NCBI RefSeq assembly: GCF_021018895.1
Contig: NC_079377.1
Coordinates: 11,352,501-11,416,500, forward strand
DNA length: 64,000 nt
Source: Seriola aureovittata
Taxonomy: Eukaryota > Chordata > Actinopteri > Carangiformes > Carangidae
Reading direction: 5' to 3'
Positions 10,415 through 22,635 of this stretch are shown here, piece by piece (within the stretch, counting starts at the first letter, position 1; every line of letters starts with the position of its first letter). Position numbers and translations under genes: made by a program. The notes beneath the pieces are model-generated. The model worked only from the letters and a program-made list of their open reading frames with translations. It had not been told where the DNA came from and made no database searches.

Positions 10415-11790
10415 AGAACACAGCTGGTTTGGCAAAAGTGAGGAAAAGGACATTGGCAGAAGCAGTGAGAGGTTGACCCTGAATCAGAAATAATCCGTCA
10501 GAGGCATTCAACAGTCCCATGTAGAGAAAGGAAGAGGCTATTAACATTAAAACATGTTAGTTTATTTCTATTTATTAAAGTGAAAAGGTAAAATATCTGA
10601 CACTGATTGCAGGACAGTAGTTACCATACGATCAGTTACGATTCTTGGTTTACTTTCTTTTAGATTAATAAGATTTAAATATTTTACTAAAACTTGAAAA
10701 CATTCACTGCACATCTACACCTCTAACTACAATATCACAGTTGTGTTCATTTTTTTCTATTACTTATGGAATGCAAAAGTAATATGTAAAGAAATGTGTA
10801 AATGAAAAAACTAAATGAGGTATAAGAAGATTTATCCAGTCTAGGAGGACATTGCTGTCAGAGGTGTTATTTAGGTGCTATAAAGACATTAAATTGGAAA
10901 TATCCAGTTTTTAAAAATGAAATACACCATGTGAATAATTCAGAGCTGCGCTCATATCTTACATTACAGTGGGAGCAAATGCTCATGCTATCTCATTCTA
11001 ATTCTGAATCAGTTTTATTAACAGCGACTGTCTCTGGTTGAGCAGCCATTGTTTCAAAGGATGAAGCCAGGCCAACAATGCTGCAGGCCTAATAAAGTGG
11101 AAGCTCATCAATGAGGCTATTTTATGTTAAAAACAAAAGTGCACTCGAGGTGCTTAAAGAGCACTGAAAACCAAACAACTTGTGATGGAACTGAATGACC
11201 TTTAGTGAAAAACAATGTCAGATAGATTTCACAGACATACAGCACTTCTATCAGTTAATCAGCTCAGATTGAAGAGCTCATTTCATTAAGTGCTAATCAA
11301 AGAAATAATTACTAAAATGGGAGCAACTGTCCCATCCCACCTTGAGGACGATAGTTTTCTGTCCTACGGTCAGAATGAAATACTCACAGACTGAATACTG
11401 ACATACAGAATACTTGATGGTCCATCAAATCTGAGAAATAACACTTGCACAGATACACCTCTTTTTGCATATGCAGTATGCGATAAGAAAAACTAGTCAA
11501 ATGTATGGATTAGTTGCTCCAGTGACTGAGTCTCAAGACTGTAATATTTATCTTCTCAATCTTTTACAATTTATGTTTCACAGCACATATGAAGAGTATG
11601 TAGCTTTAACATCACAGAGTAGACAGAAAAAAACACTATTAATTAAATGTAGCTACAGACAACAGTAGCTAATATCCACCATGTCAGACCAAGTGATCCA
11701 AGTGAATTAGTAGAAAACATATGTGAAATACAGTTCCCTATTATACTGCTCAGTACAATGTTTAATAAGGACAAAAAGCTGTTAAACTTC
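10415..11790. other. Intergenic, no gene seen
   Basis: AT-rich sequence downstream of the asparaginase gene. Its 3' UTR and polyadenylation site must lie just left of 11791, but I cannot fix the site. Confidence 0.55.
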
Positions 11791-11999
11791 TTATGTGGAG
11801 AACTGCTCTTTTAACCTCTTATTTGGATCTAATCCATACCACAGAACATCACTTTCCACAGCTGCCCAAGCCATCCGCTCTGTGGTAAATGTGGCTGCCC
11901 ACTGCCCCGATGGAGAAACCACAATTGCACCTCCTGCACCTCGAACGCGGTCTCCCATGTACTGCAGAGACAACTGTGAAGCATCTGCTACTGATTTAC
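11791..11999 (-). CDS. asrgl1: ASRGL1 last coding exon
   Basis: 209 nt including the stop at 11791-11793: [40 protein letters not shown], then [18 protein letters not shown]. Matches the human C-terminal sheet (GGLIVVSKTGDWVAKWTS, MPWAAAKDGKLHFGIDPDD). Confidence 0.92.
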
Positions 12000-14900
12000 C
12001 TGCATGAGGGAAGAAGAAATTATGAAAATAAATTAAAATATTAAAATTTGTTTGCATATCCAAATTTGTTTGAAAATTACCCCTGAGCTAAATTCACGCC
12101 AAAGTTGCAACTCTAACCGGCTCCTCAATTAATATCCTTGCAAATTCTTACCCTACTCCAAAAATGATTTGGAGATAGATTTTAATGAAACCTTAATAAT
12201 AAATTTGCAATGTTTATTCACATAAATAATTGTATGTGAATGTTTTCCAGTAATTAATAAAAAGATTTTTTTTTACCCAAACAAAGAATCTTTGATTTTC
12301 AAAAATGAATTACCTACAGTAAGTTTTCACTTTCTTGCTACCAAATTTTGATTCTGTGTAGAATTAATATAGTTCTATCACATCTGTGAATGAATGATTA
12401 TCCCTGAAAACACAAGTAGTGACATCAAATTATATCAAGGTCAGATAAAGTCGGACCTATGTGACTTGTCTTCATGCAGAAAGTGTGAAAGCCTGATAGT
12501 TTACCTTGTTCTATCTGTGAGAGAATGAGTCTGGCCAGTGTAACTTTAAGAATGGACTCTCCATGACCGGTACAAGACACTGCACCACTAAAGTTGTCTG
12601 CATATCCTCCACAGCCTTATTTCCAAGAGAGAGCATGAAAAAACAAAAACATTGAGTCATATCTTAAAAACTAGTCATGACATAAATTAAACTCAAGTTG
12701 TGAATATAAATCTTATAAACTTAACTTGTTTGGATAGAGCAATTGTAATGATAATGACCTCAAACATAATTTATTCTGCAGCTGACAGTGTATAAGGTGC
12801 TATTTGAGAAAACATATAAAAAATAAAGTTATACCAATAATCGGAGAGTCTCCTACTCTGCCAACCATCTTATTTCTGATCCCTCCAGTTGATGTTGCAC
12901 ATGCAACATTACCAGCACAGTCCACAGCCACTGCACCAACAGTATCATGGGCCCTAGAATGAAAAAAAAAAAAAAATCTATATTGTCCTGAGAATTGCTG
13001 TAAAAGAAAAAGCATGCAATATGCAATGTACCACCACATGCCATCACGTTTGGCATAGTATATGAGCTAATCTAGAGCTGTGCCTCTACACTGCAAATGA
13101 ACAGTACATCAGTTTAAAGATAGGGCGAGCACACCAGTTATTCTGTACAGTAGAGCATTTATATTTAATAGTGCGCATTAACTCTATTTCAAGATACTGT
13201 CAGGCTATTCAGGCTGAAAAGATGCTGTATGCGTAGAGATTTATTAGGACATTAAAGTCCAGACAAGAAAGTGTCAAAATAAAGTGAAATACTGCAGATA
13301 CCTACCAGTGAGAGTTGAAATCTTCCATTACGCCAGTGACATAATTCTTGTGTTTCTCCCACTCTTTCCTCTCATACTCAGTCACCAGTGTCTCAGTGGG
13401 AATTGTGGCTATACCAATGCTCTCCGCAAACATGTTTGCACCTCTGCCTGTCAACATGATGTGGGAAGTCTGAGGTTTTCCATGGCAGCCAACATGTAAG
13501 AAAATGTTAAAAGAGAAAATGTATTTTATGACAGACATTCTCATTGATGTGTATAACCAGTCAGCTCATTGTACACAGAAGCTGTTTGCTATTAGAAACA
13601 TTTGTATAAAAAAAAAAAGGATCCAAATCAGTAGTCACAAATCAGTGCCAGTGAGTGTCAGTGATCTCCTACTGCTTCTTTTCAAGAGAAACTAAAGAGT
13701 GTTTAGGATGACACCTTCTCCATCACTGCCCGTGCCAGCGACACAGGGTTGGCAATGTTCCTGACACAAGACACCGCGCCGCTGGCAAGTGTGCTTCCAT
13801 CCATGATAATGGCATCCAGCTCCACTTCTCCATCAGTATTTAGTGCTGCTCCATGCCCTATAATTAAATGTCACAATCAGTAAATAACTGCAACAATGGC
13901 TCAGACAAACATTTGATGCAGGTGTTCTCACAGCTAACAGTGCTGGGAATCAAACTGGAGGGCCTTAGCCGGTGCTTAGCAACTAAATAAAGTCTAACAA
14001 CAGACAACAATGGAAAGTGAAAAGGAATATGTTTTCCTTCTAACTTTGTCTGCTGAGGTTATTTAAGATTGTATTTGTTTTGTATGTTGGCAACTTTGGT
14101 TTAAGGATGTTAAGAATGTGAACCTTAGGAAAGCTGCTGACCTGTGGGGGGGCATGATACCAAGGAGACAATCACACATCTGGGTTTTATGGTTATATTG
14201 TTGTTTAGGAGTTTATCTACATCCCTGCAGAGATTTAGTGATGCACTCCCTTCCAGGAGGATGTAAGCAATAAAAGTGAAACACGGAGGGAAAGGTCTTG
14301 AGGTTAACAGATGATAGTTACCGTACCCAGATCAGTTTAGGATATAAGCAGCACAAGTTCTGTCATTCAGTGAGAGACTTGGTGTATTTGCACCAGATCT
14401 GTCCTTTGTGCACAAATAAACCAGCCAAACTGAAGTGTTGACTTGTTGGTCTGATTTGTACACTTTTTCATCTTTCGGTCTCGAGAAATCATCTTTTCAG
14501 GTTAAAAGCTATGTTTATCAGTTACCATCTATGCAGTTTTACTTTGCCTGCTCCATCCTCACAAATCCACAGGGCCGTGACAATGTAATACAAAAACAGC
14601 ACTAATGACTGATACAGTGTTCATCCTGACAGAATACTTTGTAAGATATGCATCACTGTGCTTATAATTCTTTACACTGAATCATTAATAACTAGAATTA
14701 CCACCTCACAGTTGTATGGCTCTGTCATTCAGACTAGCTTCAGATTACATCCCTGTTTGTCAAGAGTCATATAGAAATATTAACCATTTGTCATAATTGC
14801 TTTGCATTCTGGTTGGTGGGTTTGTAGCCTTATTCTGATTGGTTGATTTGTAGCTGCCTTCTGATTAGTGGACTGTGCCAATCAATCAGAACATGACCTT

Positions 14901-15896
14901 TGACCTTTAACCACCAAAATCTAATCAGTTTGTTTTTGAGTCCAGGTGAAGTTTGTACCAAACTGGTAGAAATTCCTTCCAGCGTTACTGAGATATCCCG
15001 TTCACAAGAATGGCTGCGGCCTTTGCTGCCGCTGGCGTGAAGGCATAAAAATTACACTCACAATATGTCAGTGGTCATGGTCAAGACCCTAAAGTGAACA
15101 TTATTCACATATATATTCATTTTACTTTAAGTTCAAGTTATACCCCGAAAATGTGAATGTTAATTTAAGCAGGAGAAGACTGCAACCTTGTATGCTACCT
15201 TCTTTTTTTAGCAAGTTTAAGCCGACACTTAAACAGTATGTATCTCACAATTTGTGTGGATTGTGCTTAGGGAGCAAATATAATATATATCAGACAAGAC
15301 AGATTCGTTTATAGACATAATCTAAAATGTAGATTCGATTTTTGTGCAGATTCCATCTGGGACTAAAGCTGGATTATGAAAATAAGCCCCATAATCAGGA
15401 GCATCACATCTGATGACCATAATCATCATCATCCAGATTCTTTAAGAAGTCTAAATGGATGTTGGCATCACCACCAGCAGATGGAGACAGAGCACAACAG
15501 ACAAAGATGACTGCATTAATGAAGAAGGGGGCGATCAATGACTGGCTCCTGTGTGGACAGCTTGGGGAGTTGTTGTCTTAGTTGTTTTTTGATGTTTTTT
15601 TTTTTTTAACTGGCAAGAAAAGTACTTGTACCAACAGCTGTGGCCTAAACAACTTTTACTAAGATCCATTCATCAGTTCACATAATACAGTAAGACGAAC
15701 CCTGTGTACCTGCATTAAACACAGTGTTATCTTCCAAAGCTCTCACAGCTGCCTCAACGGCATCCACTGCATTTCCTCCTCTTTTGAACACAGAAAATCC
15801 TTCACATGCAGCAGCCTTCACTCCATCAACAGAGGCCTCGGCCAGTTCATCTGGTATGGCCCATGCCCCACCATGCACGACTACAACAGCTGACAT
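11791..15896 (-). CDS. asrgl1: Isoaspartyl peptidase/L-asparaginase (ASRGL1-type), complete
   Basis: N-terminal-nucleophile hydrolase that cleaves L-asparagine and isoaspartyl dipeptides after cutting itself into two chains. Exons (minus): 15710-15896, 13715-13857, 13306-13469, 12835-12953, 12505-12615, 11791-11999. They total 933 nt, so 310 residues plus stop; human ASRGL1 has 308. Seen: [14 protein letters not shown] at the N-terminus, [38 protein letters not shown], the nucleophile region [20 protein letters not shown] with Thr169, [15 protein letters not shown] (substrate-binding Arg and Asp), and SCTGHGE. Start: the ATG at 15896 is 10 nt inside its exon, just before the conserved hydrophobic strand. 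The residue before the nucleophile is Asp, not the Gly of human ASRGL1 (see findings). There is no signal peptide, so it is cytosolic. A teleost-specific asparaginase paralogue is possible. Confidence 0.88.
12505..12615 (-). CDS. asrgl1: ASRGL1 coding exon 5
   Basis: 111 nt: [20 protein letters not shown] then [16 protein letters not shown]. The TGHGE motif lines the active site. Human has GAVSTTGHGES. Confidence 0.92.
12835..12953 (-). CDS. asrgl1: ASRGL1 nucleophile exon
   Basis: 119 nt: [20 protein letters not shown] then [20 protein letters not shown]. It contains the catalytic Thr169 that becomes the N-terminus of the small chain, and the GRVGD substrate loop. Confidence 0.92.
13306..13469 (-). 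CDS. asrgl1: ASRGL1 coding exon 3 (linker before cleavage site)
   Basis: 164 nt: [20 protein letters not shown] then the variable linker [20 protein letters not shown] before the autocleavage site. The acceptor is the ctcag at 13470-13471, which restores [11 protein letters not shown] as in human MEK-TPHCFLTD. Confidence 0.86.
13715..13857 (-). CDS. asrgl1: ASRGL1 coding exon 2
   Basis: 143 nt: [20 protein letters not shown] then [20 protein letters not shown], ending ARAVMEK. Matches human VLNTNGEVEMDASIMDG and CIANPIKLARLVMEK. Donor gtgtca. Confidence 0.9.
14088..14582 (+). mobile_element. Probable 495-bp solo LTR in ASRGL1 intron 1
   Basis: Begins TGGCA, ends TGACA, and is bounded by the 4-bp direct repeat atgt (14084-14087 and 14583-14586). 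Internally it has a TATAAG box at 14343-14348 and an AATAAA signal at 14415-14420 about 70 bases later. That is the order of promoter and polyadenylation signal in a retroelement LTR. It lies in antisense to the host gene. The termini are an imperfect inverted repeat, so the exact edges are uncertain. Confidence 0.45.
14930..15060. repeat. Fragment of a common teleost interspersed repeat
   Basis: The stretch with ccaggtgaagtttgtaccaa, ttactgagatatcccgttca and cgtgaaggcataaaaatt resembles a repeat often seen in fish introns (gagatatcgcgttcacgagaatgg-type words). Recognised from memory, not searched. The rest of intron 13858-15709 shows no feature beyond this and the LTR. Confidence 0.4.
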
Positions 15897-15906
15897 CTTT
15901 AAGTTC
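15710..15906 (-). CDS. asrgl1: ASRGL1 first coding exon
   Basis: Coding 15710-15896; 15897-15906 is 5' UTR after a ctgcag acceptor. It encodes [20 protein letters not shown] and the [19 protein letters not shown] helix, ending FNAG at a gtacac donor (phase 1). Confidence 0.88.
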
Positions 15907-17191
15907 CTGCAGGGAAAAAAAGACAAAGTCATTTATGGAGTTTGACAAAAGTTATAGCTGAGGAAACATTGGTTATGTAATATCCACACAGTCTTCTCTG
16001 TGCCTTTGCGACTTAGTTACACTTTTACAAGACCTTGAATCAACAATATAAACACCAAATTTGTAGTGTTCTATTTCATTTAGAATTGGCTGAGAGCAAT
16101 GCACAAAATACAATTTAAGAAGAATTATCAAAACAGTAAAAAAAATACAATGAAGCAACAAATGTTTTAATTCAAAATTGTACTAATTCAAAATATGTGG
16201 AAAGGCCCTTTTAGGACACTCTGACAACCTTTTTATTTATTTGCCTTGTACATTTAAATTGGTTATGAGTAGTAATATTTACATCAGATGTAGTTCAGTT
16301 TAGATGTGAGACTAATTCAGACTTCTTTACCTGCAGCCTCAAACCTCAAGTCCAAGATCATCTTGTATGATGGAAAGCTCCAGAACAGCTAGTAAATGGA
16401 CCTTGTCAACTGCTGTTTTCAAGGTCAAAAGTGACCTGTGAAATTCAGTTTCTAAGCAGAGCAACTATATTTTTCATGCATAAATGTATTTTTAGCTACT
16501 TTTATAGTGTTTTCTGCTGCCGCTTTTAAATCAACACACTCACTATTTTCTAGCTTCTTGTTCTTGCAATTGATCTAATGATTTTCATTAATATTACTGA
16601 TATTTTTTTTCTCTCCTTTCCACTTCCTTTCCATCTTCTCTTAGCAAGCTTTTACTGCTCATAATGAACCCCATTAGCCCAGGTAAATAAAATATAAACA
16701 TATACTTTAGTTTGGTGCGTTACTCAGTATAACATAGAGACATTTATTCAAGTGAGTATTTATCGGCAATAACCAAGCCATAACACTTAATGGCGAAAGC
16801 AGCTTTGAACCATCAGTTGCATTTACATGCAGGCTACACCTTCATAATTAACTGTAGTGCTATTGGCATTTCTCCCAGTTAAGGCTCTGAGTTTGTGTGT
16901 GCTGGATGATTTCTTCGGTCATCTGGGGAAACATTCAGCAGATTCCTTCATGTTTTCCAAGAGCTGATTTGACTTCACCACTGAACAGCAGGACACGTGT
17001 GAAACCCCTCCGGCAGTGTGAACCCTATGGAGCAGTCGGCAAAAGGACATTTGTTCGGCGCAGTAAACAGATGTCAACACTTACTTGTCTGTTATTAAAG
17101 TCCAACAGCTGGCTGAGTCACGCTGTACAGATGTTAATTAAACATCAAACATCCCAATCTTCAAGCTTCAGAAACCCTCCGCCATACTCAC
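15907..17191 (-). other. Probable 5' intron of ASRGL1
   Basis: AT-rich, no open frame of note. It would separate the first coding exon from the candidate untranslated first exon to its right. Confidence 0.4.
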
Positions 17192-17275
17192 GTGGTTCTG
17201 TGGGACTTGACAAGTGTTTTGCTCCCCTTCGCCGGCCACTTGCGGCCTCACACTAATGTCAAGTCTAATATAATC
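17192..17275 (-). promoter_or_regulatory. asrgl1: Candidate ASRGL1 first noncoding exon and promoter
   Basis: Reading minus, a GC- and CpG-richer patch (gccggcgaagggg, ggccgcaagtgg) ends at a donor gtgagt (17186-17191). This fits an untranslated first exon splicing to 15906. The start site is not determinable. Confidence 0.33.
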
Positions 17276-17412
17276 CAAGATCAGACTTCCCGTACAACCT
17301 TTCAAAATAAAGTTCGTGTTGACCAATTTGATGGACCTTGAGAACAACCGTCTTAGAGGGTCAGCGTAAAAGTATCAATTGTGTGTTTTCCAGATGTTCT
17401 TTGCATGAATAA

Positions 17413-18500
17413 GCACAGTGCACCCCTTCACTTTTTTCACATTTTGTTATGTTGCAGCCTCATGCTAAACTCCTTTAAATTAAATTTGTTTCCCTCATCA
17501 ATCTACACACAATGCCTGATAATGACAAAGCACACACAGCAAACACAGGATCCAAGAAATTTAATAGAGGAAAAAATGAAATATCACATTGACTTAGGTA
17601 TGCGGCCCTTTACGCAATGTTTAATTGAAGCATTACTGCCTTGAGTCTTCTTGGGTATGACATGACAATCTTTGTGTCTTCTCTAAAGATCCTTGGATGG
17701 GGACGTCCGTGGGCATCCATTTTCAGGTCTGCACAGAGATGTTCAATTCGCGTTCAAGTCAGGACTCTGGCTTGGCCTCTCAAGGACATTCACAGCGTCA
17801 TCCCTAAAACGTCCCTCCTGTGTTGTCTTGGCTGTGGGCTTAGGGTCATTGTCCTTTCAGAAGGTCAACCTTCGGCCCAGTCTGAGGTCCTGAGTGCGCT
17901 GGACCAGGTTTTCAGTAGGGATATGTCTGTAATTCCCACAATCATGTTTTCCCACAACCGTGCAGTCTCTCCATGATGCTGCCACCACCATGCTACCATG
18001 CTTCACTGTTGGGATACTTTCACTGAGGACAGTCTTCCGTCTGGCTGGACCAGTGGAGCGTCGTAGTGATGGTTATCCTTCTGGAAGTTTCTCCCATCTC
18101 CACACAGGATCTCTGGAGCTTTTTTTGTCAGCTGTGAGACCTTATAGACAGGTTGTATCTTTCCAAATCATGTCCAATCAACTGAGAGAATCTCAGGGTG
18201 ACTCCAATCAAGGTGAAGAGGCATCTCAAAGATGATCAAGAGAAATGGGAGGCACCAGAGCTAAATGTCAAGTGTCATAGCAAAGGGTCTGAATACTTAC
18301 GTCAATGTGATATTTAAGTTTTTTCCTTTTGAATAAATTTGTAAAAATGTCTAAAATTCTGTTTTTTCGCTTTGTCATTATGGGGTATTTAGTTTAGATT
18401 GACAAGGGAAAAAAATGAATTTGAATTGAATCTAAACAATAATAGCCTGAGGCTGCAACATAGCAAAATGTGAAAAAAGTGAAAGGGTGTGAATGCACCA
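17413..18500 (-). mobile_element. Decayed Tc1-like DNA transposon
   Basis: About 1.1 kb, against roughly 1.6 kb for an intact element. The ends are inverted copies of each other: left cccttcacttttttcacatt and gttatgttgcagcctcatgc, right the reverse complement ending gtgaaagggtgtgaatgcac. Subterminal words (caatctacaca; ctttgtcattatggggtatt) are also inverted, typical of long-ITR Tc1 elements of fish. The element lies in minus orientation, with the transposase start side on the right and a large internal deletion. Confidence 0.85.
17640..18235 (-). pseudogene. Broken Tc1 transposase remnant
   Basis: Reading minus, fragments of Tc1 transposase are visible: KDNDPK around the second catalytic Asp, and ERPSQSPDLN leading to the catalytic-Glu region. 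There the usual NPIEHLW has become N-A-N-stop. No frame stays open; the part upstream of the second Asp is largely deleted. Confidence 0.8.
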
Positions 18501-21500
18501 TTTGCTGTCATACTTATTCATGTAAGGGCAGCTATTGTTGAGGACTGGAAAAAACAAAGGCATAAAACAAAAATTCAACAGTTGACCTAAAAAGCTGAAG
18601 CTTATCTACCATGGACCAGTCATAATAAGCCTCTACAAGTAGGCCTGATTAACCTGCTTGAGATGTGTCCCATCAGGTAATACACACCCTTTGCTCTTGT
18701 TCTATCTGATCAATTATCTCTAAAAAAAAACTAAAATCACCCCAAGTACACAACGGACATGGCTTCAAAACAGAACATCTTTTTTTTTTTTGAGTATAGA
18801 GAATAAATTGCAAATCATATTAACAGGACTGCAACTGCCCCCCTAAAACAAACAAACAAAACAACGTCAACAACAGAAACAAATAAACATATAGCTTATA
18901 GGGTGTGTCCCCCAGGCGGCTTCCTATTTTAGTTTACAGTTCACACTTTGTTGTGATTATGTTGTACAGGTCAGAGTTGTTTTACAATCTTATTTTGAAA
19001 AAAAAATTTAAAAACACATTTTTGGAAGCATCTGCCCAGCTTGATGAAGGCAGGGCTAACTGGGGGCGAAAAGAGGACAGAGTTTATCAGTTGGCCAAGC
19101 AATCACAATGGGCATAGAAAAAAGCCTTTCAGCAGTGGTCACATAATTATCACCACCTCAAGTTATATGTAAATAGATCAGTAAACTTCCATGTTCTGGG
19201 GGGGGGTTTACAAATTTGAAATGATTGTTGGTATTTGTGTCCAAAGCAAAAGATTGTTAAGCTTGTTAATCATTGATCTCACACTGCAGCTTCAGGCAGG
19301 AAACGTGACTTGGGTAATAAATAAAAATTTTACAGAGACAACTTGGTATTCACCATTCACACGCATAATAAAACAGCTGTCTTTAGTGATACATATAGTT
19401 ACAAATCTTAGCACATACAAAAAGTGTTAAACTACACCAGCCCCTCGATTGTGCCAGAAATGAAGGAATGAGTCATCATCACACCCTCCCTGCATAACAA
19501 AATACACACACAATGTGATTTATCATCTTCACACCAAATAATGCAAGTAAATCAGTAAACACACACAAGGCAAATACATACTGAAAATGAATTGCCACAC
19601 TATGAAACATCATGTATTTAACCTTTGAAAGGCTTATCTGCACATGGATGTAGCAGTGAAATGTGTAATGTTGCAGTTTGACCACTAGAGAGCTGCAGGA
19701 ATCCATGAAATCCTAGTTTAAAAACTTGTAATATTTCCAGTACCTATACAGAAAACTGTCTAAGTTAAAATGTAAGTGTCAATCACAATACTGCTACATG
19801 CAACAGTCTGATAAAAGTCTTCTCTCTGCAACGACATACATCACTGTACAAGCTATTTTCCCCAGCCGTATTCTCTTTCTTTCAATGTTAGGCTGAAAGA
19901 CTTTATGTCTGTTTTTTTTCAGTCTGCCTACTTTAGACCGGAGCTACAACCATACTACAGGATTACAAGATTAAACCATATTAATAGTCATAATCAACAT
20001 CATTAACAACTGTAACGGCAGCAAGATTATGAATCATTTTATTGAATAAAATGACATCAGTGGAGGTCCAGCAAGCATTAAACGCAAAGACAGTATGGCT
20101 GACATGAATGAAGTCACTTGCTTTAGGCTATGAAGGAAAAAAAGAAGTTGTGCTTCGTTTCAGAGAGAAATGAATCGTTAATTTAAAATATTGCGAGGAC
20201 ATGCAAGTATGAAGTTGTACTCTTTCGACCACTTCTAGGGATGCATGGTATTCCCAAATATTTATACAGACGTAGAGAGAAAAAAAAAGTTTGTTAATAA
20301 AATAGTGTCTTTAATAGAAATTAAAACAAACCAACATGGGTAATCTACATATCATATGATATTTTAGTCTCCCAAACAAACAGTAACTTCATACTTCATA
20401 CTCATGTCAAGACACTATAGGTCAACTGAAGGAAGGAGTCGTAAAAAAGAGTAATGAATAATGACAACATGCTCACACAGTCACTAAAATTAGATTTAGA
20501 ATAATTAATGATCTGTGCACATCCACAGACTTTGAAATTGTATAATTTATCTAAATTTTTATTGACATGGTCAGTCCCTGATGTGTAGTAGAGCACCTCT
20601 AAAATACCAATGTTCACCTGTAGCCCCACAGTCTTTATGATTCTGATCAGTGCAGTCTGAATCATCTCTAAAGGTCAAGTAGAGCTAGAATCGGTCATTC
20701 ACCAGCTTCTTCTGCTCAAAACTCATTTGTGAGTAAGTAAGTAAAGCAGCCAGCATGCTGTGCTGCAGATAAGTGCAGGATTCCAGTCGATATCATAGCT
20801 GTAAGAGGGGCATTATGAGATGCAAACGTTCATGCTTACATTGCTGACACTGCTGACACTGCTTTGTAAGGAGCTAATGAAGCGTTCACTTGACATTAAA
20901 ACTTCTTTAAGGTAGTGTCCTGTAATTCACTTCCCAAGCATAAAAGGCTCTTCTTGACTTGACCCCTGCGAGGAACAATTAAGCCGTCTCAAATCATTTA
21001 GAGGGCAGGAAGTGAAAATCATTACATTATTCTACATTACTCTGACTCTTGTGCTGGGATTGCAGCTCTGCTCTTTTACCCAGCCAGCATACAGTACATG
21101 ACCTGCAGAACATCTTATTGCATCAAAGGGCATTGTGTAGGTACAGTACACATATTTGCTTCACTCTGAAAAGAAAACAGATTACAGTTTGTCACATTAG
21201 AAAGAAAATATTGTGTTGTTTTTATTGAGAGTTAACCAAAAGGACTGCATATTGCGATGGGATTGCAAGTTAATAACGTAACTGTGTGAGAAAACAAATG
21301 AGCGATATTCTCAAATACTTCTACATCAGCCAAAAGTCAAATCCCCAGCAAACAGGAAACATGAAATGAGAGCACTGATGTTGCTCCCCTCCTTTCCTGT
21401 GGCCATAAAATTCAGTTCAAAAAGGTTCTCGTTGGGCATCATTTTGCAGAGCTTTTCAGGCAGATGCCAAACAGTGATTTAATAATACCGCTAAATTTCT

Positions 21501-22330
21501 TTGTGAAGTGTTAAACAGAGATGTGGGAGTAGATCAGGTTCTGTGAGGCTGCGAGGGCGGACTGAAGAGAGCACACAGCTAAAGAAAGTAATTACCTGAT
21601 GTTGTTTCCTGCTCCCTTTCATTTGGAAGTACATGTCATGAAAAACATTTTATAGCTTCAGAAATGCTCGTTCTCCACATGTGCGACCAACATCAAGAGA
21701 GGTCTGAGTCATGCAGGTGTTGTTCAGCACCATGGACAGACACACAGAAGCCACAACTGAACTCTTTGTTTGTACCTCAGGCTACAAAGCCAGGGGCCAC
21801 AGAACCACAGTGCATTGTTCATTATGACAGAAGAACACACTGGAGTGAACTTAGCAAAACTCTAATTGAAACTCACAGGCCACCATACATTGGCTGAATC
21901 GAGAAAGTAATTGGATAAGGTACGTTTGGCGTTGATAAGCTATTATCTCTCACTAGTATGACGTTACTGATTTAGCTATAATTAATCTTTGTAATATCAA
22001 AGTCAGTTATAATTTAAGCTCATCTGATTGCCTTTCAAAATCTCCTGATTAAAAATATAGTATATATCTTGATAATATGCTTACAAGGACTTAGAGGGTG
22101 GCTGGCACTGAATGACGACTTACAATGGCCTATAATGGTTTAACTATGGGTCAATTTCTGTTTTAACCCATTCAAGCCACACAACATTTACAGTTCTGTT
22201 GCACAGTATTCTTAAATGCAATCACTTGCTTCTTTTTCCATAAGTGACTATTTTCAGCATAGGCTCCATCATAAAACTTTTAATAAACCGACTGAATCTG
22301 CATTTTGGAGGGATTTTTTTTAATTTTATT
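18501..22330. other. Intergenic, upstream of KHDRBS2
   Basis: 3.8 kb of AT-rich DNA with homopolymer runs (poly-T near 18781, poly-G near 19199). I see no exon, RNA gene or clear repeat; distal regulatory DNA for KHDRBS2 could be here but nothing marks it. Confidence 0.55.
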
Positions 22331-22339
22331 GTAGGGACC

Positions 22340-22566
22340 AATATGAGCCCCGACCAATCGCAACCTCAACTTTTTTTTTTAATCCATTCCCTCCGAGCAC
22401 ATCATCCAATTGGTATGCACTCAGCGGGGACCGTCTTTGTTTTCCAGCAGCGCCAGTCCCCGAATATGGCCAATAATGCTTGTGAGGGGCGGGGAGCAGC
22501 GCGGTCTGCAGACCCAGTGAGTCTGAGAGTCTGGCGGGGTGCCGAGGAGAGGTAGCGGTGGCAGAG
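22340..22566 (+). promoter_or_regulatory. khdrbs2: KHDRBS2 promoter and 5' UTR
   Basis: Contains CCAAT-type words (cgaccaatcgc near 22352, catccaattgg near 22402), a GC box (gaggggcggggagc near 22483) and GC/CpG enrichment against AT-rich surroundings. No TATA box is at a fixed distance. Transcription likely starts within or just after this stretch and reads through to the ATG at 22831. Confidence 0.55.
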
Positions 22567-22584
22567 ATGGGCTCACACATCTGA
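22567..22584 (+). other. Upstream mini-ORF in the KHDRBS2 leader
   Basis: ATG GGC TCA CAC ATC TGA, five codons, 247 nt before the main ATG, with a purine at -3 and G at +4. If the leader starts upstream it could damp translation. Confidence 0.35.
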
Positions 22585-22635
22585 ATCACTACTCACCCTC
22601 CAGTCAAGCATCTTGAAAACCTAAAGGACGACTAG

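Noticed and set aside
10266..10547. 93-residue minus-strand ORF with a hydrophobic start
   Set aside because: No splice or family support; it overlaps the candidate plus-strand exon and looks random.
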